Positions 8,209 through 14,756 of a stretch of DNA of 23,477 nucleotides are shown in pieces. Both the position numbers and the translations under genes were made by a program. The stretch is from GCA-2730975 sp964576585. Its GTDB lineage: Bacteria > Verrucomicrobiota > Verrucomicrobiia > Opitutales > Seribacteraceae. Position 1 is the first letter of the stretch. Every line of letters starts with the position of its first letter. A model generated the notes under the pieces. It made no database searches. It saw only the letters and a list, made by a program, of their open reading frames with translations, and was not told the origin of the DNA. Location of the stretch: NCBI GenBank assembly GCA_964576585.1, contig CAZNWO010000042.1, forward strand, positions 1-23,477, in the 5' to 3' direction.

Positions 8209-8727
8209 CTAGCGAAGGGCGTTTTCCACCATTGCGCTCATTTTGCCTGAATTTGACTTCACGGCAGCTTCCGGTCCAGTCATCTTGACAAAAATGGCCC
8301 CTTGCTTGCCTTCGATTATCGCTCCAAGCAGGGCAAATCCCTTCTTCGGCGTCTTGGGGCCGAAAGGTCTTCCACTCATGAAGGTGCCTGTCGCCCTCAC
8401 GTAGGTTACGCGAACGCCTTCTATTTTCTTGCTCTCGACCTTTTGGTTTTGCGGATTTTGAAATTGGCCCATCCATCTGTCGACGTTTGCCTTGACGCCA
8501 CCCGCACCACCTTGCCCGAAGTAAAAGAACACGACCTCTGCATTCCCATCGCTCTTCCCTGGAGCCGAGAACTGGGCTTTTCTCATTGAAGAGGAAGGTT
8601 GGGAGGCTTTCCATCCTGAAGGCGAATCAAAAGAATAACCTGCCACCTTGAAGTTTTCCCCTTTTGAAACTTGGGAAGACAGAATTGCGCAAAGAAGAGG
8701 AAATAGAGCTAATTTACTGAATTGCAT
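8209..8727 (-). CDS. Exported 172-residue protein of unknown function
   Basis: The product has an N-terminal signal peptide (about residues 1-23, hydrophobic core LALFPLLCAILSS). A compact mature part contains GYSFDSPSGWKASQPSS, a strand-rich stretch with FYFGQGGAGGVKANVDRWMGQF, and a C-terminal segment GAIFVKMTGPEAAV. I recognise the general look of small secreted planctomycete/verrucomicrobial proteins with a W-x-x-x-x-P strand and a Gly-rich FGxGxGG turn, but cannot name a domain. No cysteines are visible in the mature part and no catalytic motif stands out. It lies between a propeller gene (69 bases upstream) and the PSCyt1/DUF1549/DUF1553 gene (63 bases downstream), all on the minus strand, so it probably belongs to the same exported-protein cluster. 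The ATG at 8727 has no obvious Shine-Dalgarno. Confidence 0.82.
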   Translation of the reverse strand: MQFSKLALFPLLCAILSSQVSKGENFKVAGYSFDSPSGWKASQPSSSMRKAQFSAPGKSDGNAEVVFFYFGQGGAGGVKANVDRWMGQFQNPQNQKVESKKIEGVRVTYVRATGTFMSGRPFGPKTPKKGFALLGAIIEGKQGAIFVKMTGPEAAVKSNSGKMSAMVENALR

Positions 8728-8796
8728 GCCACATTTTTCGGGATTTGCATTAGCGAGTCAATTGGAGAATGCCTTGCAAGATCGAATTTTGTTCTC

Positions 8797-10104
8797 TCAT
8801 TCACTGCTTTTCGAAGTCAGCCTAATTAAGCCTGAGTAAGTCCTGAAGTATAGGCTTCCGTTTGCTACTGCCGGCGTGTTGTAGGTTAGTTCGCCCAATT
8901 CGGAGTTCCCCAGCAACTGGAAGTCTGCAGTTGCCTTGAAGCTGATCACCTTACCCTCTTTGGACACGGCATAGATTACTTCATTTACCAAAATTGGCGA
9001 TGCAAAGTAGTTGCCCTGTAGGCGTTCGCGCCACTTGAGCTCTCCTGTAGCGAGGTCGTGGCAGGATGCGATTCCGCCATCCGTGACAAGGAAGAGAAGG
9101 TCGTCCTTTGCAATGGGGGTCGGAACATATGGGATGCTCTTCTTGAAAGCATATGCGATCTTGGGACTGCCTTTGCCTTTGGTTGGAGGAACTACTGCCG
9201 CAAATCGGCTTCCCCTTGAGCCGGAGCCGCAACTTGCGAAAACGTGACCTGATGCGATGAATGGTGAGGAGACGCTTCGCAGGTCAAGGGTGTCAGGACC
9301 CGTTTCCCAAAGAATCTTGCCCGTTCGGGCGTCCACCCCATAGCAGCCATGAGCCATGGAATTACAGATGAATTGCAAGGGACCGTTTGCAGGCTGGTAG
9401 AAGCAAGGTGTGGACGAAGAAGGTTTGCCTGAGTTTCGCGAGGTTTGCCATTTTGTTTTACCTGTTTTGCAATCCAAGGCTAGGATGCTGCTCGAACCGT
9501 AGTGGTCGTGCGTAAGCACAACCATTTCCCCATGGACCATGGGGGAGAATCCATTGCCGTGCTGTGTGTCGTACTTCCCAAAGTCTCTTCGCCATAGCAA
9601 GTTGCCGTCGTGATCTAGGCATAGAAGGTCGTTGGAGTGCTTCGTCGTCCAGGAGACGAAAAGCCTTTTTCCGTCCACGCAGGGGCTGGCTGATGCAAAA
9701 CTATTGAACTTGTGATGCGGATATTTTTGAGATTCGAACTGCCTTTTCCAGATTTCCTTCCCTGTCAAGGCATCATGGGCAATCACGAATTGGGTGCCGT
9801 CTTGCTCGTCGGCGCAAGTGCTGAAAATCCTGTCTCCCCACAATACCGGGGAACTATGTCCGACCCCAGGCAAATTTGTTTTCCATGCAAAGTCCTTTTC
9901 CGTCCATTTTACGGGTAGGTTTTTTGCTGTCCCTATGCCGCTTCCGTTTGGACCTCTGAATCGAGTCCACTCGTCCAACTTGTGGGATTCCTCTGAGTTT
10001 GCGGGAACAATTGATCCCAGACAGCCTATGAGGATCATGATATCGAAAGGCTTTAATCGGGCTTGCAGCCATCGGGTTTTTACGAGCTGTTGCATGAGTT
10101 TCAT
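8797..10104 (-). CDS. Exported PQQ-like beta-propeller protein (FRGP type), second copy
   Basis: This 435-residue protein is a clear paralogue of the propeller encoded at 4389-5651. Both share WxRFRGPNGxG, LPGxGHxSPxxWGD, NSFAS(S/A)(T/S)P, the blade motifs (DALTGKEIW, DCKTGKTKW, DARTGKILW, DLATGELKW) and a matching end (TPAxANGxLYxR). The N-terminus is longer: a basic stretch is followed by a hydrophobic core at about residues 21-37 (IMILIGCLGSIVPA). That fits a signal peptide or membrane anchor, but the exact start among M1, M4 or later is uncertain. The fold is secure; cofactor binding and role are unknown. The neighbours are the predicted secreted methyltransferase upstream and the 172-residue secreted protein downstream. 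Confidence 0.88.
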   Translation of the reverse strand: MKLMQQLVKTRWLQARLKPFDIMILIGCLGSIVPANSEESHKLDEWTRFRGPNGSGIGTAKNLPVKWTEKDFAWKTNLPGVGHSSPVLWGDRIFSTCADEQDGTQFVIAHDALTGKEIWKRQFESQKYPHHKFNSFASASPCVDGKRLFVSWTTKHSNDLLCLDHDGNLLWRRDFGKYDTQHGNGFSPMVHGEMVVLTHDHYGSSSILALDCKTGKTKWQTSRNSGKPSSSTPCFYQPANGPLQFICNSMAHGCYGVDARTGKILWETGPDTLDLRSVSSPFIASGHVFASCGSGSRGSRFAAVVPPTKGKGSPKIAYAFKKSIPYVPTPIAKDDLLFLVTDGGIASCHDLATGELKWRERLQGNYFASPILVNEVIYAVSKEGKVISFKATADFQLLGNSELGELTYNTPAVANGSLYFRTYSGLIRLTSKSSE

Positions 10105-10174
10105 TTTTATAGAAATTCTTTGGTGTTCCTTGGTCGTTTAGGACCAATTAGGCGTTGGTTCCCTGAGAGGTATT

Positions 10175-10194
10175 CCTCGGTCTTCGTGCCGAGG
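10175..10194 (+). terminator. Terminator-like hairpin with T-tract on the plus strand
   Basis: CCTCGG and CCGAGG form a perfect six-pair GC-rich stem around an eight-base loop. On the plus strand the stem is followed by ATTA and a run of eight T. That is the shape of an intrinsic terminator for plus-strand transcription. Both flanking genes are on the minus strand, where the hairpin begins right after the methyltransferase stop codon but has no U-tract behind it. The T-run is also simply the complement of the lysine codons ending that gene, so the terminator reading is uncertain. Confidence 0.4.
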
Positions 10195-10195
10195 A

Positions 10196-10957
10196 TTATT
10201 TTTTTTCTGCCAAGGGCTTGCGGAATATCATGAAATGTTGTCTGGGAAGCATGTCTCGGGTCTCGATCCACTTGAGGCCCGCGACCTCCATTTCTTTTTT
10301 GGATTGAGCTTGAGTCATCTTGTGTAGGCGTTTGATCGGAACGGTGGGGTCTTCCATTCGGTATTCGATCAATACCAGTCTTCCTCCGGGCTTCAATGAC
10401 CTGTGAATGGAACGAGCCATTTCCCATGGATGGGAGAATTCGTGGTAGGCATCCACGATAAGGATGCAGTCCACTGAATTCTGGGGAAGCTTGACGTCGG
10501 TTATCGTGCTATGAATGGGAACGACGTTCTCGACCTTTCTTTTGGCCATGCGGGCTCGAACAATGGATAGCATTTCCTTTGATATGTCCACGGCATATGC
10601 TTTGCCCTTGGGAATCCTTTCAGCCATTCTGAAAGTGAAGTAGCCTGAGCCTGCCCCAATGTCGGCTACGACCGCGTTTGGCTTTAGTTCCAAGTTTTTT
10701 ACCAAAAGATCCGTCCTTTCTTCCCTCTCTCTCTCGGGTCTTTCTAGCCAACCGGCCCCAAGATGTCCCATGACCTTTGAGATTTCTCTACCCATGTAGA
10801 ACTTTCCGATGCCGTCGCGACTGGCCTTACCGGAAACGTAGCGATCGTCGGAGTTGTCCACCTCCGATTTCCTTTCCGCCCGAAGGTCTGTTGGCGATAA
10901 AAAAGGTGTAACCAACGCGAGGGTCAAAACAAGGCAATGAAATTTGATGCAAGTCAT
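10196..10957 (-). CDS. Class I SAM-dependent methyltransferase, predicted exported
   Basis: The 253-residue protein has a classic class I methyltransferase core. Motif I is DIGAGSGYFTF (from residue 99), an acidic residue ends the next strand (AVDIS), and a post-motif IV region reads LIVDAYHEF before LKPGGRLVLIEYR. A conserved-looking lead-in reads YMGREISKVMGHLGAGWLERPERE. The first 28 residues resemble a signal peptide (MTCIKFHCLVLTLALVTPFL, then SPTDLRAER). The frame extends upstream to 11095, but that extension runs into ispH on the other strand and places 46 non-signal residues before the hydrophobic core, so 10957 is preferred. The methyl acceptor is unknown. It leads the minus-strand run of exported proteins and is divergent from ispH, 82 bases apart. 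Confidence 0.86.
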   Translation of the reverse strand: MTCIKFHCLVLTLALVTPFLSPTDLRAERKSEVDNSDDRYVSGKASRDGIGKFYMGREISKVMGHLGAGWLERPEREREERTDLLVKNLELKPNAVVADIGAGSGYFTFRMAERIPKGKAYAVDISKEMLSIVRARMAKRKVENVVPIHSTITDVKLPQNSVDCILIVDAYHEFSHPWEMARSIHRSLKPGGRLVLIEYRMEDPTVPIKRLHKMTQAQSKKEMEVAGLKWIETRDMLPRQHFMIFRKPLAEKK

Positions 10958-11000
10958 GTCTGGATTCTGGCGTTTTTCGGTCACTCGAGGCAAATCTATA

Positions 11001-11029
11001 TTGAACCTTTTGCCAACAAGGCGTATTCT
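11001..11029 (+). promoter_or_regulatory. Candidate sigma-70-type promoter for ispH
   Basis: TTGAAC (11001-11006) and TATTCT (11024-11029) are separated by 17 bases, each close to the consensus hexamers. The site lies in the 82-base divergent spacer between the methyltransferase gene and ispH. Transcription would start around 11036, only a few bases before the ATG at 11040, giving an almost leaderless message. This is a visual match only. Confidence 0.4.
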
Positions 11030-11039
11030 GGTTCTCTTG

Positions 11040-11909
11040 ATGAAGGTCATTAGAGCCAAGAGTTCCGGCTTTTGCTGGGGTGTGGAGAGAGCCATTCAAG
11101 TTGCCCGAGAACAGGCCGAGGGCGGAAGTCGCAAAGTCTACACTGATGGCCCTCTGATCCACAACAACCAGATGATGAATGCTTTGGGAAGGGAAGGAGT
11201 CAGCGAAGTATCCGATTATCACAGCTCGTCGGCGATAGATTTGTCGGAGGAGGAGCGAGACGATTCCGTGGTAGTTGTTCGTGCGCACGGAATTTCGCCT
11301 GAGCGTAGAAAATATCTTAAAGGTCTGAATATGCCTTTTAAGGATGCAACCTGCCCAGACGTCGGAATAATCGCGGGAAAGGTGCGAATGCATTCCGAAA
11401 AGGGTTTTGATATCGTTATCTTTGGGGATCCCAACCACCCCGAGGTCATTGGACTCATGGGGTATGCTGCGGGAAAGGGGCACGCGGTTCAAACCCGAGA
11501 AGACCTGGATTCACTACCCGAGTTCGAGAATGGTGTGGTAATGGTCTCGCAGTCTACCATGTTTACCCATGAGTTCGAGGAGCTCTCAACCTACTTGGCC
11601 CTGAAGTATCCCGACCTGATCGTTTTCGATACGATCTGCGGGGCTACCAAGGAGCGGCAATCGGACCTCAGGCAACTGGTTGAAGATGGAGCCGAGGTTA
11701 TCGTGGTGATAGGGGGGCATCACTCCGCAAATACCCGTAAACTTGCAAAGTTGGCGGAGTCCCATGGTCGTCCCACTCACCATATCGAGACTGCGGATGA
11801 AATTAACCCATCTCAATTCGAGGGGGTCGATACAGTCGGTGTGACGGCTGGAGCCTCGACCCCCGAATTCATCATCGACTCGGTTTGTCGCCGGCTTCGC
11901 GAAATCTAG
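11040..11909 (+). CDS. ispH: 4-hydroxy-3-methylbut-2-enyl diphosphate reductase IspH
   Basis: IspH is the last enzyme of the MEP isoprenoid pathway. It reduces HMBPP to IPP and DMAPP using an oxygen-sensitive iron-sulfur cluster. All landmarks are present in the 289-residue protein: cluster cysteines C12 (SSGFCWGV), C105 (ATCPDV) and C200 (TICGAT), plus substrate-site H41 (GPLIHN), H83 (RAHG), H133 and E135 (NHPEV). The ATG at 11040 gives MKVIRAKSSGFCWGVE, the normal family start. The frame stays open up to 10944, but those codons overlap the divergent methyltransferase gene and lack family similarity. No Shine-Dalgarno is seen; a promoter candidate lies just upstream. purB follows after 10 bases, so the two are probably cotranscribed. 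Confidence 0.96.
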   Translation: MKVIRAKSSGFCWGVERAIQVAREQAEGGSRKVYTDGPLIHNNQMMNALGREGVSEVSDYHSSSAIDLSEEERDDSVVVVRAHGISPERRKYLKGLNMPFKDATCPDVGIIAGKVRMHSEKGFDIVIFGDPNHPEVIGLMGYAAGKGHAVQTREDLDSLPEFENGVVMVSQSTMFTHEFEELSTYLALKYPDLIVFDTICGATKERQSDLRQLVEDGAEVIVVIGGHHSANTRKLAKLAESHGRPTHHIETADEINPSQFEGVDTVGVTAGASTPEFIIDSVCRRLREI

Positions 11910-11919
11910 GCACGTCTTC

Positions 11920-13344
11920 ATGTCCATTGAAATTCCCAACGTCCTCGCCGAGCGTTATGCTACGGACGACATGCGCAGCCTCTGGTCGCCTGAAGGTAAG
12001 GTGGTTCTGGAGCGAGAATTCTGGATCAGCGTCATGAAGGCGCAAGTGGAGCTGGGGATGGATGTGCCCGCCGAGGCCATCGATGCATCGGAGCGAGTCA
12101 AGGGGAAGGTCGATTTAGAATCCATTCGGGAGCGCGAAAAGATTACCAAGCACGACGTGAAGGCTCGTCTTGAGGAATTCGCCGAGCTTTCCGGTCATCA
12201 GCACGCTCACAAGGGAATGACAAGCAGGGATCTCACGGAGAACGTAGAGCAGTTGCAGGTTCACCGCTCCCTCGGCATCGTTTTGGACCGGGGGGTTGCC
12301 TCGCTACTTTCACTTGCCGAACGAGCGGAGGATTTCAAGGATCTTCCGCTGACCGCGAGGTCGCACAACGTACCCGCTCAGTTTACGACCTTGGGAAAGC
12401 GTCTTGCGATGTATGGGGAGGAGCTCGAGCGGAGCTTGGATGGGCTGGTTCGACTTTGCGCTACCTATCCGTTTCGAGGGCTCAAGGGAGCCGTGGGAAC
12501 TCGATTGGATCAGTTGACGCTTCTTGGAGACGAGAAAAAGGTCGAGCAATTGGACAAGCTCCTCCTGCAGAACTTAGGGGCCCCAGGATCTCTCGAAACC
12601 GTGGGCCAGGTCTATCCCCGCAGCCTTGACTTCGAGGTGGTATCCATCCTCCTGCGTCTTGCATCCGCACCGTCCAGCTTTGCCACTACCCTCAGAATCG
12701 CCGCAGGACAGGAACTCATGGGCGAGGGCTTTGCCAAGGGACAGACGGGTTCTTCCGCCATGCCTCACAAGGTGAACAGCCGCAGTTGCGAGAGGATCAA
12801 TGGCTTTCAGGTCATTTTGCGCGGTCACCTCGCCATGGTGGCAGGTTTAAGCGGGGATCAGTGGAACGAGGGGGACGTCTCCTGCTCGGTGGTCAGGCGT
12901 TTGGCCTTGCCCGACTCTTTTTTCGCCATCGACGGTTTGTTCGAGACTTTTCTTACCGTCATGCGGCAAATGGAAGTCTTTCCCGAAGTTATCAAAGCGG
13001 AGAATCGCAAACAATTGCCCTTTCTTCTCTCGACCACCATTCTGATGGAAGCCGTGAAGGGAGGAACCGGAAGGGAAGATGCACATGCTGCAATCAAAGA
13101 ACATTCCCTGAGCGTTGCCCGAGACTTGAGGGAAGGTGCGATTTCCGAGAACAATCTTCCCGCCAGACTTGCTGCTGACGATCGGATCGGGCTTTCTGCC
13201 AAAGAGATCGATGAGGTTCTCCGAGACGGCGAGACTCGTTATGGTTTGGCCCTTGAGCAGACCGAGGTCTTTTTAAAGAGAGCCAAAAGCTGGAGCGAAC
13301 GCTACCCAGATGCATCTGCATACCAGCCGAGTTCCATACTTTAG
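11920..13344 (+). CDS. purB: Adenylosuccinate lyase
   Basis: PurB splits SAICAR to AICAR, and adenylosuccinate to AMP, with release of fumarate in purine synthesis. The 474-residue product shows the fumarase/aspartase-superfamily regions in order. These are LAERYATDDMRSLWSPEGK at the N-terminus, HKGMTSRDLTENVE (97-110), TARSHNVPAQFTTLGKRL (146-162, with the conserved catalytic-region His), and the signature loop GSSAMPHKVNS (277-287) with its catalytic serine. The form SHNVPAQ, rather than THxQPAQ, is the variant I recall from actinobacterial PurB. The start ATG lies 10 bases after the ispH stop, and pfp follows about 100 bases later on the same strand. Confidence 0.95.
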   Translation: MSIEIPNVLAERYATDDMRSLWSPEGKVVLEREFWISVMKAQVELGMDVPAEAIDASERVKGKVDLESIREREKITKHDVKARLEEFAELSGHQHAHKGMTSRDLTENVEQLQVHRSLGIVLDRGVASLLSLAERAEDFKDLPLTARSHNVPAQFTTLGKRLAMYGEELERSLDGLVRLCATYPFRGLKGAVGTRLDQLTLLGDEKKVEQLDKLLLQNLGAPGSLETVGQVYPRSLDFEVVSILLRLASAPSSFATTLRIAAGQELMGEGFAKGQTGSSAMPHKVNSRSCERINGFQVILRGHLAMVAGLSGDQWNEGDVSCSVVRRLALPDSFFAIDGLFETFLTVMRQMEVFPEVIKAENRKQLPFLLSTTILMEAVKGGTGREDAHAAIKEHSLSVARDLREGAISENNLPARLAADDRIGLSAKEIDEVLRDGETRYGLALEQTEVFLKRAKSWSERYPDASAYQPSSIL

Positions 13345-13375
13345 CTTCTGATCTTTCAAGTAGTCGAGATCTCTA

Positions 13376-13396
13376 CGTTTTGCGATTGCCAAAACG
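13376..13396. repeat. Perfect inverted repeat in the purB-pfp spacer
   Basis: CGTTTTG (13376-13382) and CAAAACG (13390-13396) flank a seven-base spacer CGATTGC. The structure lies between the purB stop and the pfp start, next to an eight-base palindrome GAGATCTC at 13366-13373. No T-run follows, so it is not a standard terminator. It could be an operator half-site pair, a leader hairpin or chance. Confidence 0.3.
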
Positions 13397-13448
13397 GCAG
13401 TTTCATTACGTCATGTCTAGCTTTTCGTTTTTTGACACAATTAGAATC

Positions 13449-14711
13449 ATGGCAGAGGAACTTGAAGGTAATTGTCTTGTCGCCCAATCGGGCGGTCCGA
13501 CAGCCGTAATCAACGCTAGCGTTGCAGGAGTAGTGGCGGAAGCCCTGAACAACCCCTGCATTGAGGAGATTTACGGTGGGCTCAACGGTGTCCTAGGTAT
13601 TCTCAAGGAGGAAATCACGGATCTTGCGGAAGAATCCCAGCAAAATATAAGGGGACTTCGCTACACTCCGGCCTCCGCCTTGGGTACCTGTCGCTATAAG
13701 CTGAATAGCGATGAAGACTACCAGAGGGTGCTCGATGTCTTCGAGGCTCACAACATTCGGTATTTCTTTTACATCGGCGGAAATGACTCTCAGGATACCG
13801 CTGATAAGATATCCAAGTTAGCTAAAGAAAAAGATTATACCCTGCGGGTTATCGGCATTCCCAAGACCATCGACAACGATCTCGTGAAAACCGATCATTG
13901 TCCAGGCTATGGCAGCGTGCTGAAGTACATATGCTCAGTCGTCCGTGAAACCGCACTTGATCATGGTGCCATGGGACAACACGATTTAGTCTCCATTATG
14001 GAGGTAATGGGAAGGAATGCCGGTTGGATTGCCGCAGGAGCGACCTTGGCCAAGCGAAGGGAAAATCCTAATGACGCTCCACACCTCATTTATTTGCCCG
14101 AGCTGCCCTTCTCGCGTGCCAAGTTTATCGAGGACGTGCAGGCAGTGTTGAAAAAGAATCGCTATTGCCTCGTTGTCGTGGGAGAGGGTCTGCAGGACAA
14201 GGATGGTAATTACGTTGCGAATTCCGGATCAGGTCAAGATGCCTTTGGTCACGTTCAGCTTGGTGGTGTCGGAGACTACTTGGCCAATCTCGTGGAGGAA
14301 AACCTTACGGTCAAGGCACGTTCTTCAAGATTTGGCACCAGTCAGCGTGCGGCTGCTCATTGCTCCTCCTCAACGGACAACGATGAGGCGTTCTTGGTTG
14401 GGCAAGCAGCAGTTCGAGCCGCAGTCGAGGGTGAGACTGACCAGATGGTGATATTGGTTCGCGAGGAAGGCGAGCCCTACCAGTGTACGACTGGACTGGC
14501 TCCATTGAACGAGATTGCAAACGGCGTGAAGGAGATTCCGGAGGATTGGATTTCGGAAGATGGAGTAAGCATGTCGGCCAAATTCATCAAGTATGCTCAA
14601 CCCCTTATCCAAGGTGAGGTAGAGGTTCCCTATGAGAATGGCCTGCCCGAATACGTACGCCTTTCCAAGAGGCGTGTTCGCAAGGTGCTCGATCCTCATA
14701 CTTTCGAGTAG
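13449..14711 (+). CDS. pfp: Phosphofructokinase, predicted pyrophosphate-dependent
   Basis: The enzyme phosphorylates fructose 6-phosphate to the 1,6-bisphosphate. The 420-residue protein opens with GNCLVAQSGGPTAVINAS and carries GGNDSQDT (110-117), PKTIDND (138-144), HCPGYGS (150-156) and EVMGRNAGWIAA. At the two positions that distinguish phosphoryl donors it has Asp (D113, where ATP enzymes have Gly104 by E. coli numbering) and Lys (K139, where they have Gly124). This is the pyrophosphate-using pattern, and the reaction would then be reversible. The ATG at 13449 gives the family-like N-terminus; in-frame starts at 13413 (ATG) and 13380 (TTG) are possible but add unrelated residues. The gene converges on the Str2-like gene with a 45-base gap. 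Confidence 0.93.
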   Translation: MAEELEGNCLVAQSGGPTAVINASVAGVVAEALNNPCIEEIYGGLNGVLGILKEEITDLAEESQQNIRGLRYTPASALGTCRYKLNSDEDYQRVLDVFEAHNIRYFFYIGGNDSQDTADKISKLAKEKDYTLRVIGIPKTIDNDLVKTDHCPGYGSVLKYICSVVRETALDHGAMGQHDLVSIMEVMGRNAGWIAAGATLAKRRENPNDAPHLIYLPELPFSRAKFIEDVQAVLKKNRYCLVVVGEGLQDKDGNYVANSGSGQDAFGHVQLGGVGDYLANLVEENLTVKARSSRFGTSQRAAAHCSSSTDNDEAFLVGQAAVRAAVEGETDQMVILVREEGEPYQCTTGLAPLNEIANGVKEIPEDWISEDGVSMSAKFIKYAQPLIQGEVEVPYENGLPEYVRLSKRRVRKVLDPHTFE

Positions 14712-14756
14712 GTTTCACCACATTGGGATCGATCGCTGCCAGTCAGTTGGCGTGGT

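Noticed and set aside
10827..11492. A 221-codon minus-strand open frame spanning the methyltransferase-ispH divergent region
   Set aside because: It runs antisense through the conserved ispH start and overlaps the methyltransferase in another frame; its sequence has no domain character.
13432..13437. TTGACA just before the pfp start, a perfect -35 match
   Set aside because: It lies about 12 bases from the ATG, so the -10 and start site would fall inside the gene; no matching -10 supports it for the full-length product.
14712..14756. A possible terminator between the convergent pfp and Str2-like genes
   Set aside because: Only a four-pair stem (GCCA/TGGC) is visible, with no T-run on either strand.
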